From the NCBI GenBank assembly GCA_027405735.1, contig JAPEHQ010000002.1, positions 124,001 to 188,000 on the forward strand: a stretch of 64,000 nucleotides of DNA, read 5' to 3'. The stretch's first letter is position 1; every line of letters starts with the position of its first letter. The DNA comes from Mucor racemosus (lineage: Eukaryota; Mucoromycota; Mucoromycetes; Mucorales; Mucoraceae). The notes beneath the pieces were generated by a model. That model was not told the origin of the DNA. It made no database searches and saw only the letters and a program-made list of their open reading frames with translations. Of this stretch, positions 10,475 through 21,924 are shown in pieces. A program made the position numbers and the translations under genes.

Positions 10475-10905
10475 TTATTTAACTTTAACATTGGCGGGCT
10501 GTGCTGTTGAAGGTTGTTCTGCTTCTCTTCTTGCTGCATCTTGAAGGAGATGTGTATCAACGGCTTCTGCTGGAAGTTGGACATAGCGAACAACAGAACC
10601 ACGAATAAAGCAATTCTTTACAGATGCCTAAATTTGATTGTATTTAATTTTAACATTCATTCTAATTAATCTCCTGCTTTTTACCATGTGAGGATATCTT
10701 TCTTCATCGACAACTTGTATATCATCCAATTTGATGTTTAAAAATTGGTCTACTGACTTTAACACACCTGTGATGGCAAGATCATTCTTTAATTCAACTG
10801 TAACTCGTTGATCAACTAGCGTCTTGAAAAAGGAATAAAATAACTAACAGAGGTTTACTGTTAGTCGATGGCCTATTTGAGTAATTTCTTCATGTTATGT
10901 ACCAT
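10475..10905 (-). CDS. LSM2: LSM2, U6 snRNA-associated Sm-like protein
   Basis: Complement of 10905-10903, 10843-10685 and 10627-10475; 104 aa. The first coding exon is only the ATG, followed directly by GTACAT. The 59-nt intron has a CTAAC branch site and ends TTAG. Exon 2 then begins with codon 2, giving 'MLFYSFFKTLVDQRVTVELK', nearly identical to the start of animal and yeast Lsm2. Sm1 motif: 'VTVELKNDLAITGVLKSVDQFLNIKL'. Sm2 motif: 'KNCFIRGSVVRYVQLPAEAVD'. The tail is short and Ala/Gln-rich. In this family the protein is part of the Lsm1-7 (mRNA decay) and Lsm2-8 (U6 snRNP) rings. The second intron, 10628-10684, is 57 nt. Confidence 0.95.
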
Positions 10906-11320
10906 TTTTTAGTATTATTAATTGGATTAGTTATGTAGATGTTTTTAATAGAAAAAAAGAGGGATTTAGACAACCCAACGCGAAAGAGTATCTAATTTTT
11001 TCCTTTCAATTCAGTGACTGGTTTGATATTCTTTCATATTATCTGTTACATTTGATACAAATACACAGGCATCATTTAGATCAAAATTAACAGAAATAGT
11101 ATGCAGAAATAACACAGATCTATATCTATCAAATGTAAATGATCAGTAATACGCACTTCATAAATTTACAATCGGTTCGAATGCATCTGATCGGTTGCAT
11201 GGCTAATAACACTGCAGCTTAATTCTTGATTGAAGTCCAATATTTAAAAAATTCCTTCAATTTAAAACAAGCAAGCAATCCTTGATGCTTTTTTGAATAA
11301 TTTTTATACCATCTTGAATG

Positions 11321-11355
<35 letters not shown>

Positions 11356-11559
11356 CATTAAATATTGATGAATCTGACATATTTAACTAATAATGCAAGG
11401 TATCAATACCTGGTTCTATGTGGAGACATTTTTCCTGTTGATACTTTTGGAAAAAAGTTCCACTCCATAAATTAAAAATGCATTTGGTGTATCTTCCAAA
11501 TTTCCAAGTAAAATTTAAATTTTCAGAAAATTCAATTTTCATATTTTTAATTCTTTAAA
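10906..11559. other. Intergenic region with TA microsatellite
   Basis: No gene seen. Contains a (TA)n run at about 11321-11353. Confidence 0.5.
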
Positions 11560-12660
11560 ATCGATACGTGCCCTTTTTTCTAAAACTAACCCCATACAAA
11601 ATCCTTTTTAGGATATACCTTAGACGCTGCTAAATACATTATTAATTAATTACATTATGTTACCTAATCCTAAATTTATCTTATATCGCACGAGAGACTC
11701 AAAAACGCGTGAAATTCACTGCTTTTTCCTTAAAACTGGGTTCAATGTTTTATCCCTACCCAACTTTTTTTTTCACTAAATAACAATACAATAAAATTAT
11801 ATGCCGTTGTACCTGAGATGTTCAAGTTTAATCCAAAAACGCGTTTCCGAAAATATCCTATTTGTAACAGGAGAAATAATTTTTTTAGTGCTAATGTTTC
11901 AGATTTTTACAGATGTTTCGCTGCTTAGAATTGAAAACTTTGAGGCTTCATATCTCTACGAAAAATTAAGCTATACTAACTTTTTTTAATAATAAAACTT
12001 ACTTGTTTTGAAGCGCTCTATAACATATTTTAGTATAAAAAAATTCTGAGCATTTTTATTTTTTTTTTTCATTTTTTTGGCATTTTTGTAGTAGATTTCA
12101 AAATATTCGTTAAATTGAGCAACACTTTTTTTACATTCACATCATTACGCTCATTGAGTTCTCTCGGATCCAATTTAGTTTTTTTCAAAGTATTGATTTT
12201 TCGTGGAGATATCCTCAAAAATGTGTACAAAAAGATACCTCCATTTCTAGCTACCATTTTCCCTTGTATACCCTCATCCCAAATTCTGAATCTGAAAAAA
12301 AAATTGGACAAAAATCTTGTTTTCTCTACGAAAAATGCAGCTACAAAATTTTGCAATAGCTCAGTCGATAGATAATGTTTTTGCACATCATCTTAGTTTA
12401 TTATATTTTAAATATGCTTATAAAAAGTGATGTGTATCTTCAAAAAACCTCTAAAATTTCAATTGCATTTTATGCAAAATTTAATATGGAATGTTTTTCT
12501 GATTTTTGTTTAGATGTATGCAAAATAGAAAACTGTACAAAAACCATTTAATACACTAGTTCAACTTACTTTGCAGTTCCTGAGTAATTAAACAAACTTG
12601 TTTTTCACATCATTTTTAAATCAGTTTTACAACAAATCCATTTTGGAACTCAGCTGTTAC
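11560..12660 (+). repeat. Interspersed non-coding repeat, copy 1
   Basis: Long aligned similarity with 20410-21625 and 40385-41515 in the same orientation. For example 'gttgtacctgagatgttcaa' occurs near 11808 and 20658, and 'ttgaaaactttgaggcttca' near 11930, 20790 and 40677. Copies are roughly 80-90% alike by eye, with indels. No terminal repeats or transposase were recognised. Short open frames inside are not conserved as proteins. Confidence 0.8.
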
Positions 12661-13495
12661 CATATGTAAAAATAAAATGATATTATTATTGAAGCGAAGA
12701 TCTAATGTTAATGCAGGCGGATAGTTCGGGATAGTGTGATAAGGAATAGACTTTCATTAATCAGGTAGTATAATGTTTCATGGTAATTAAAATCTTATTT
12801 TCGGAATCATGATAAATGCGATAACTGAAAATTATATTTATAAACATTGGGATGTAGAAGACAAGCACTATTCACCAAGAAAACAATTAGCGTTGCAATT
12901 GTAAAGATTCTGATATTGCAAGAATTTATTTTGGGTCTTAGTGGTGAAATAAAAAGTATCTAAATATGAATTTTCGTGCACACTTCATCTAAATTTTCAA
13001 AATTTAAAGAGTCTCTTAAAGCATAAAACTTATTTTAAAATGAATATTCTTTTTACAGTACATAGTAAATCAGGTGAATACCTTCGTTTTTATTATGCCG
13101 ATTTACATAATTGCTTCATACTGAATGGAATGAAAGCATAATGCTTTATTGTACTCTGTATTGAAATTAAAATTGACGATTCATTGTACACCAACATACA
13201 CCGGAAATGACGCCCTATTCATTCAAAACATAATGCCTTATCCTTTATCTCATCTGATCTATATTTATTCCATGTTTTGTAGTAATTACAGATGATGAAT
13301 AAATAATAGGCATCATTTTAATAAATGGTTGATAAATAGAGCAAGCTTATTAAAGTGCCAATTTGGTATATATTGTAAACATAGATAATTATTAATCAAT
13401 CAATAGAAATCCACATATCAATGCCGTAGTAAAGTTTAGTTGCTGATCAATAGTTTATTATGATCAATTCGACTTTCAAATCGAAATGCGCACTG
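12661..13495. other. Intergenic region between repeat copy 1 and eRF3
   Basis: AT-rich; nothing recognisable. Confidence 0.5.
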
Positions 13496-13617
13496 CGGCC
13501 AATACCACACGTGATTCATGACGTTCAATGAAAAAATATTTTATGGAATTTATTTAGTGTGAAATATAAAACGATTCCATCGCTTTCTCTTTACTTCCTT
13601 CTAAACATATAGATAAA
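13496..13617 (+). promoter_or_regulatory. Putative eRF3 promoter / 5' UTR
   Basis: About 120 nt upstream of the eRF3 ATG lies a GC-richer island with a CCAAT box (gcggccaatacc) followed by CACGTG (E-box-like) and TGACG, in otherwise AT-rich DNA. Assignment rests on motif resemblance and position only. Confidence 0.3.
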
Positions 13618-15754
13618 ATGAGTCAAGACGCTACCAATTCTTTCTCAAAGATGAATTTGAACCCTTCAGCTTCTGAGTGGAAGCCCAACTTTGGCGCAAA
13701 ATCTTTTGTTCCATCATTTGGCGCACCTGCTGCTGCTGCTGCTCCTGCTCCTGCACCAGTTGCTCCTGTAGCTCCCGCTGCCATTCCAGGTAAAATACAA
13801 CATTACAGCATATTTATGAGAGTATTGTCGAGATTCTTTTGCAATTACTTTGCATTTCTGCTATTTTCTTTCGTTGTTATGGTAACTAAACTGTAATTTC
13901 TGTAATTTTCATTTAGAACCCGCTGCCCCTAAGGTTGTTAAGCTTCCTGAAGCCAAGCCTGCTGGTAAATATGTAACAATTCATAAATCCATGAAAAATT
14001 ACACATTTTAAACTATTTTTTCTTTGCTTTATATAGTTCCTGCTGCTGCTCCCAAGCCAGTTGTCGAAGCTCCTAAGCCCAAGGCTGCCCCTAAACCTAA
14101 GGCTACTCCTGCTGCAGCACCTAAGAAGGTTGCCGAACCTGTTCAAGAGGAGGTTGAGGATGTCGACGATGAAATTGTTGCTGATTTATACGGCAAGGAG
14201 CATTTGAATGTTGTCTTTATGGGTCACGTCGGTAAAGTATTTACAAATTGCATTTATACATCAGTTTAGGTGGCTTATATTAAACAATCCATTTTTCAAT
14301 TAGATGCTGGTAAATCAACTATGGGTGGTAACATTCTTTATTTGACCGGTATGGTTGATAAGCGTACTTTAGAAAAGTATGAAAGAGAAGCAAAAGAAGC
14401 TGGTAGAGAATCATGGTACCTTTCTTGGGCTTTAGATACTAACATGGAAGAGAGAGCCAAGGTAACAATGTCAACAAATTATGTAAATGATGAGTAGCAC
14501 ATTGACATTTTGCATAATTTTAGGGTAAAACTGTCGAAACTGGTAGAGCTTACTTCGAAACTGATAAACGTCGTTATACTATTTTGGATGCCCCTGGTCA
14601 CAAGAATTTTGTTCCTAGTATGATTCAAGGTGCTTCTCAAGCCGATATTGGTGTTCTTGTCATTTCTGCTCGTAAGGGTGAATTTGAAACTGGTTATGAA
14701 CGTGGTGGTCAAACCCGTGAACATACCATGTTAGCCAAGACCTCAGGTATCAACAAGATGGTCATTGCCATCAATAAAATGGATGATCCTACTGTCAATT
14801 GGGATAAAGCTAGATATGATGAAATTGTCAGCAAGCTGACTCCTTTCTTGAAGCAAACTGGTTTCAACCCCAAGACTGATATCCATTTCATGCCTTTGTC
14901 TGGTTTCTCTGGTGCCAACATTAAGGATCGTGATACTAAGGTTTGTCCTTGGTATGATGGTCCTTCTCTTCTTGAATTTTTGGATGATTATAAAACTACT
15001 GACAGAAAATTAAATGCTCCCCTTATGATTCCTATTTCTGAAAAGTACAAGGTAAATTATATTTGAATTTAAATGTGATTCTGTTGGATATTTAAATCTT
15101 TGGTTTGCATAATGATAGGATATGGGTACTATTGTCGTTGGTAAGGTCGAGGCTGGCCATATAAAGAAGGGTCAACAAGTTGTTATCATGCCCAACAAGG
15201 TAAAACATTTAGAAATTGTAATGTCTTTTTTAAATGAAAAAGCTAATGTAATCACGTTATTTTAGCAAAACACTGAAGTTACTGCCATTTATGATGAAAC
15301 CGAAAACGAAATTGAACACGCCATGTGTGGTGATAACATTAGAATGCGTTTGAAGGGTATTGAGGAAGATGAAATCATGCCTGGTTTCGTTCTTTGTAGT
15401 AAGAAGAACCCTGTCAAGACTACTACCCAATTCGAAGCTCAACTTGCTATTCTTGATCACAAGAATATTATTTGTGCTGGTTATACCGCTGTTTTGCATA
15501 TTCATTCTGCTGCTGAAGAGATTCAAATTTCTGCTCTCCTTCATCTGATCGATAGAAAGACTGGTAAGAAGACTAGAAAGCCTCCTCAATTTGTCAAGCA
15601 AGGTCAAAAGGCCATTGCTAGAATTGAAACATCTGGTCCTATTTGTATCGAAACTTTTGAAAAGCTTCCTCAACTTGGTCGTTTCACCTTGCGTGATGAA
15701 GGAAAGACTGTTGCCATTGGTAAAGTTACTAAGGTTTTAGAGCCTTCTGTTTAA
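13618..15754 (+). CDS. SUP35: Eukaryotic peptide chain release factor 3 (eRF3, GTPase)
   Basis: Seven exons: 13618-13789, 13917-13964, 14037-14231, 14304-14461, 14524-15051, 15119-15199, 15266-15754; all frames close, 556 aa. The N-terminus carries two overlapping PAM2-like peptides ('LNPSASEWKP' and 'FGAKSFVPSF') that in eRF3 bind the MLLE domain of poly(A)-binding protein. An Ala/Pro/Lys-rich linker follows, and there is no Gln/Asn prion-type domain. G domain: 'GHVDAGKST', 'DAPGHKNF', 'NKMDD'. C-terminal domains II and III bind eRF1: 'RKGEFETGYERGGQTREH', 'MGTIVVGKVEAGHIKKGQ', 'GRFTLRDEGKTVAIGKVTKV'. The protein is shorter than yeast Sup35 (685 aa) because of the compact N-terminus. Works with eRF1 in translation termination. 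Confidence 0.96.
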
Positions 15755-16754
15755 ACTTGTTATTTTGGGTAGATTGTGTTATTTTTTATTTTATAATTTA
15801 AATAAAAATTAATTAATTGTATAAATTGAAGTTGGTATCAAGATCTTTGGGGTTTATTAGATAGCAAAAAGATTCATTATGTGGGCTGAGGGGGCAGTAT
15901 TGAACTAATTATCATTTGTATGTATGTATGTAAAATCGTCTATGCAATTTCGTACGGAAACTAAAATGCAAAATTAGAAATGCATTTGTTCCACCATATA
16001 TTTAATTAGTAGAAGCAGAAATAAAAAATAACTACGTTAACTTAACATACCATAATAGCAGCAATTGACATTTGAAATCAAGTGATCTGTACACAAATGC
16101 TGCATATATGTAAATATTTGAATGCAATCAAGCATTTTACATTGACATTCAGAGCTAAAATTATTGAGTGTTAAACATGACAGTACAGGCTCAATAAGCA
16201 GCCAACTATCTAAGCTTACAATTTTTCAGAAGCCAGCACACATACTTTTCGTGAGAAAGAAAAAAACATTATCTTACCTGCAGAGATATGATATGTGAAG
16301 CACATCTCATTTCTGTTTTACAAACTTTTCACGCTTTGAAGAATTTTTTCAATCAAATAAAGCATATGAAAAGTTATCTTACTTGACTAAAGCATCTCCA
16401 TAATCATTGTGAGTGCCCGTGTATTTTTTTTTGTTCAATTGATCTTCTAAAATTAGCTTTAACGAGTATTTGTTTTTTTTTGGTAGACTACATACCGTAT
16501 GCAAATTGAATTATTAAAATGGCGCTAAAACACTACCTGATCGAGATATAAAGTTTTACTTTTAGATGTAAATTTACAACAAAAAGTATCATTTCACTAA
16601 GTCAAAGGACCTGCACAACAAATAACGGGTTCTAGTAATACACTCAATGTGATACAAATTAAATGGGATAACTACGTCTCTATTTTTTATTTAATAGTTT
16701 TATTTTTGTGGCAAGTGGTGGGTGATGATGGAAATATGTAAAATGTCGTTAAAT
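15755..16754. other. Intergenic region (convergent eRF3 / IDH)
   Basis: AT-rich, no gene seen. The first 60 nt include AATAAA-like poly(A) signal sequence (near 15800). eRF3 and the isocitrate dehydrogenase gene converge here. Confidence 0.5.
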
Positions 16755-18211
16755 TTAAAGAGAAGCACGAGTACGAATGGAAGCCAACTTATCAGAGATT
16801 TGTTGCAAGAAATCTTCAGTGGTAGAATAGTTCTCGGTAGTCATTCTATACATTAAATATGGTTAGTAAAATAATATAATGCATCTTTTGTATCAACAAC
16901 TTACTTCTTGCCATAAATGATCAAAGCCAAATCCTTTGTCATATGAGCATCAACTTCAATTGTCTCGATACAAGCCTTCTCCAAATCCTTACAGAATTGA
17001 AGTAAATCGGCATTATTATCTAACTTGGCACGGTGTTCAAGACCACGAGTCCAAGCAAAGATGGAAGCAATGGGGTTGGTAGAAGTCTTGTTACCCTTTT
17101 GATGTTCTCTGTAATGTCTAGTAACAGTACCATGAGCAGCTTCTGCCTCGACAGTCTTACCATCGGGAGTATAAAGGACAGAGGTCATAAGACCAAGGGA
17201 ACCGTAACCTTGAGCAATGATATCAGATTGAACATCACCGTCGTAATTCTTGGTAGCCCAAACAAAGTTACCGTCAGACTTGAGAGCTTGAGCAACCATA
17301 TCGTCAATGAGACGATGTTCGTACCAGATACCGGCAGCCTCGAATTGAGACTTGTATTCCTTTTGATAGATTTCTTCGAAAATATCCTTGAAACGACCAT
17401 CATATGCCTTAAGAATGGTATTCTTGGTACTCAAATATAAGGGCATCTTACGTTCGAGAGCGAGACGGAAACAAGCATGACCGAAACCTTCAATAGAATC
17501 GTCTGTGTTGTACATGGCTAAACCAACACCACCTGACTTTTCGAAGTTGAAAACCTCAAACTTCTTGGGCTCAGAGCCATCAGCAGGAGTATAAGTGATT
17601 TCAAACTTACCAGGACCAGGAGCGACAAAATCGGTGGCACGATATTGATCACCGTGAGCATGTCTACCAATGATAATAGGGTTGGTCCATCCAGGAACAA
17701 GCTTAGGGAGAGTCTTGACAATGATGGGCTCACGGAAGACAGTACCATTCAAGATGTTACGAATGGTACCATTAGGAGACTTCCACATCTTCTTGAGTTT
17801 AAATTCTATTTAATTATTTCTTTTGATTAATAACATTGTTTGGCCGGAAGCGAGGAATTTATCTTTCCCGGTACACATAATTACAAGTCGTATACATTAC
17901 CTTCAACACGAGCTTCATCAGGAGTAATTGTGGCACATTTGATACCAACATTATACTTCTTAATGGCTTCTGCGGCGTCAATAGTGACTTGATCGTTGGT
18001 CTATTCAAGAGAGTTTTAGCATTGATAATCTATTAAATTATCTTTACCCACTTACAGCATCACGATTCTCAACACTAAGATCGTAGTATTTGATGTCAAG
18101 ATCAAGGTAAGGCAAAATAAGCTTTTCCTTGATGAATTGCCAGATGATTCTGGTCATTTCGTCACCGTCAAGATCGACGACAGGATTTTTAACAACAATT
18201 TTACCGGGCAT
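16755..18211 (-). CDS. IDP: NADP-dependent isocitrate dehydrogenase (cytosolic type)
   Basis: Complement of 18211-18056, 18000-17901, 17805-16905 and 16845-16755; 415 aa, frames close. Starts '[24 protein letters not shown]', like the eukaryotic homodimeric NADP-IDH and without a mitochondrial presequence. Substrate-binding '[20 protein letters not shown]', metal/acid-base region '[22 protein letters not shown]' and 'NYDGDVQSD', coenzyme region '[16 protein letters not shown]'. C-terminus 'RTRASL' is not a canonical SKL peroxisomal signal. Reaction: isocitrate + NADP+ to 2-oxoglutarate + CO2 + NADPH. It is a major cytosolic NADPH source, important for lipid synthesis in oleaginous fungi (general knowledge; not shown here). 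Confidence 0.96.
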
Positions 18212-20409
18212 AATTAATAACTAACTTTTGGGAAGAAAGGAAGAAGAAGGGGAAAGAATTTAAGACATTTAAGATGATATATATACAGAAAGAACATCGG
18301 TGTTTTAATGAATCACCTGAAGATAGAAAACTAGGGTAAAATAAAGCCATTATTGAAAGAGGGAATCATGACAAATTGTTATTACACAAAAAGAATAAAA
18401 AGACCTTAATAGATTCACAGGGTCATGCAAAAAAATGGTAGGTTTTTACCCCGCATTTTCTTTAAAGCAGCATATGACGGAATAGGCCGGAGATCTGTTT
18501 GAGTTGCCGCCTACAGGAAATTATGATTTGCCCCACAAAAAGAAAAGCTATTAAAGGATAAAATGGCTATATAAATAAGCGATTCATTCTCAAAGAGGGA
18601 AATCAATTGGGGAGTAGTGAAGCATGTGCTTATGTTTATATATCATTGATTATTTAATCATACTAAATATAGTTCATTCTTAGCGTTTTAAATGCTTCAA
18701 ATATGCTCAATGTTTTGTCTTGAGCTGTGGGAATATAGAGAAAAGGGTGTATATTTTCTCAAACAGTATATTCTTAACTACTATGTATTCGAGTGAAAAT
18801 ATAGCATCATATTCTAATAGATCAGGTGCTTCTTTTGATTGGATTGAATGTACACCATCAAATCAGCACTTAATCTAGGTTCAACATTACGCCATATAAA
18901 AGTAGAATGCTTGGAACTAGCTTGTACAACTTTTATATCTCTATAAACTATATACAATTCTTAAATAGTGACTCTTTAATCATACCCGTATCACCTTCTG
19001 CTTGATGTATATTATCCTTGCGTCCTTAATGTACATATATATTTCTCACGGAGCAAACAAAGTTACACATTTTTTTTTATTGATAACCATCGTATAAATA
19101 CAGCCAGACAATAGAAGAAAAAATAAGAGTTGGGTAATTTGATCTGTCAATAAATATTCTTATTAAATCGGGACAGTGATATGGTTTAATGACACCTCAA
19201 CATTTGGGTAAGTATATCATTGAATAGCCAAGATATTCATACAAATATACTTTAAGAGGAGGCGCCAAAATTCGGTATCCTGGGGCCCTGAGGATACAAA
19301 GTCAGTGCAGTATTTACAAATGATACGATTAAACACTATTTAGTTCATTTATATCTTTTTGTGTAAGGCCTTTTATCTGATTTTTTTTTCTATACACTTT
19401 CAGCAAACCATTAAATATCGAGTAGGAGACGAAATCCTAAAGTACGGAAAATAAGTTTTTGGGGCACATTAACTAATGTTCCGTAATTGCAACACCCGGA
19501 GCCTCAATCACTACAACATTTTATACAAGATAATGTTCACCTTGCCGCCATTACCCATACCAGGTTTTGTCAATGTTCCAATGATTATTATAAGTATGAG
19601 TTTCTGAATTTAGATGAACAGATGTTCAAATTTCAAAGTATTTATCCAAATGCCTATCAATATCAAAACTCATATCCGAAACCATATATGCAAACAATCA
19701 TGAATACCCATCGCCAATATATCTTTCATTCCAAAAGAACCCTGCTAAATATGAGATTTATTCATATCGAAGAGCCATTAGGATAACTTTCCGGATTCGA
19801 GCACAGATTTAGTATTGCGCTGACCAAGCACAATTTGAAAGTTTGTCTACTTTGCTTTATCAAAGCGTTTGCCGTTAATACCACAAAATTAGGCAATAAA
19901 ATGTAAAATAAGTTGCGTTACATAATTGATCATATACAATGTATGATTTTCTCAAAAAAAAAAAAAGATTTATCATACTGACAAAGAAACATAATCGCTG
20001 AATAATATATAATTGAAATGTTTTGTGTCAACAAAAACAAGTGAAAACTATATCATTTGGGTATTGAATTGATTATGCAACATCAAAATCAAAACATTGT
20101 ATTACTAAGATTGGAGCATATTTGACAGTATATATTATGTATGTGATAATCTACTACTGTCTAAGGGCTGGTTTAAAGTGTTTCCAGCTACATTTATCGA
20201 TTTGGGAGCAATTTCCTACGGTATTCATGACAAAAACCTAACAGATACATTTCTTGAAAGGTGCCTATTAAGTAATTTAATACACTAAATTATCCTGGGT
20301 CTCTCCAAATGGACTCATCGTTCAAATAGATTAAGCTTGATTTCGTTATATAACTGTCTTTTTTGTTGAGCTCTTATTGAGAATGTTGAGCTTCAAGCAA
20401 ATTTTCGAA
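18212..20409. other. Intergenic region
   Basis: No convincing gene. An open frame at 19487-19786 (99 codons, His/Tyr/Gln-rich) has no recognisable family. The IDH promoter should be in the first few hundred bases. Confidence 0.5.
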
Positions 20410-21625
20410 ATTAGAGCGTGCTATCTTTTCTATAACTAACACATAAACACTAAACGCCTTTTAGGATACGTCTTAGATGCTGAACAGTAGATATAAATTG
20501 ATCGTGTTATGTTACTTGCTTTTAAATTAAATTTATTTCTCGCAAAGGACTCAAAAGCTTGCAAAATTTATTGCTTTCCCTAAAAACTAGGTCTAATTTT
20601 TTATCCCTACCCAACATTTTTTTTCACTAAATAACAACACAGTAAAATTATATGTAGTTGTACCTGAGATGTTCAAGTTTAATCCCAAAACGCGTTTCCG
20701 AAAATATCCTATTTGTAACAGGAGAAATAATTTTTTAGTGCTAATGTTTCAGATTTTTACAGATGTTTCGCTGCTTAGAATTGAAAACTTTGAGGCTTCA
20801 TATTTCTACAAAAAATTAAGCTATACTAACCTTTTTAGTAATAAAACTTACTTGTTTTGAAGCACTCTATAACATATTTTAGTATGAAAAAATTCTGAGC
20901 ACTTTTATTTTTTATCATTTTTTTGGCATTTTCGTAGTAGATTTCAAAATAATAGCTAAATTGAGCAACGCTTTTTTTACATTCATGCCATCAAGCTCGT
21001 TAAGCTCTCTTAGACCCAATTTAGTTTTTTTAAAAATATCAATTTTTTGTGGAGATATCCTCAAAAATGTGTACAATGAGATACTTTCCATTCTAGCTTC
21101 AATTTTCCCTTATATACCCTCATCCTAAATTCTGAATTTGAAAAAAAATTGACAAAAATCTTGTTTTCTCGATGAAAAAATGCAGCCAGAAGGTTCAGCA
21201 ATGGTTCGATTGATAGATAATTGCGTTGCACATTTTTTCTATTAGTTACATTGGAAATATACTTATAAAAAGTGATGTGTATCTTCAAAAAATTTCTAAA
21301 ATTTCAATCGCATTTTACGCAAAATTTAATGTGGAGTATTTGTCTAATTTTTATTTATATTAATGCAAAATCCAAAATTGTACAGAAACTATTTAATATG
21401 CTAGGTAGACTTACTTTGTAGTTCATGAGCCATTAAATGGTTTTGTTTTTTTTGAATCATTTTTCGTTCATTTTTCGCTCATTTTTTCAAATCATTTTTG
21501 AAACCCCGTTGTTAGTTTTAAAGCTGTGATAAGAACTATAATTTTGATTATTTCGACAAAAAATCAATATTTTTAGCTGAAACAAAAATTGGAGGGTAGC
21601 TTTGAGCTAGACCTAGCTTGTGAAT
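20410..21625 (+). repeat. Interspersed non-coding repeat, copy 2
   Basis: Aligns with copy 1 (11560-12660) almost throughout and extends about 170 bp further at the right, where it matches copy 3 ('aaagctgtgataag' against 'taagctgtaatgg'). Confidence 0.8.
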
Positions 21626-21924
21626 GCAGTACAAAAATTCGTACCTCAGTTTAGGTGCTCAATTTTTTATAATCAATTTAAAGTCAATTTCGTTGGTCAA
21701 TGTTTGGCCAGTACACTTATACTCTGATATTAATATTTATATTTTCCGAGTGACATCAATGACCTACGGAGTGAAGGCATCACGCTTTCTTTAAGATTTT
21801 ACGTAATTTGGCTCAATATCATGATGAAAATTGTTATGTCAATACTCATCATAGGTCTCATCACATCCAAGTACAGTTTATAACCGGTGTTATTAGTAAA
21901 TCAATGCAGATCGTTGATTTACAT

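Noticed and set aside
12115..12375. Open frames inside the 1.2-kb repeats as transposon proteins
   Set aside because: The corresponding frames in the other copies are broken or shifted and no domain is visible.
19487..19786. 99-codon frame between IDH and repeat copy 2
   Set aside because: No recognisable domain, no supporting neighbour or splice signal; possible but not supported.
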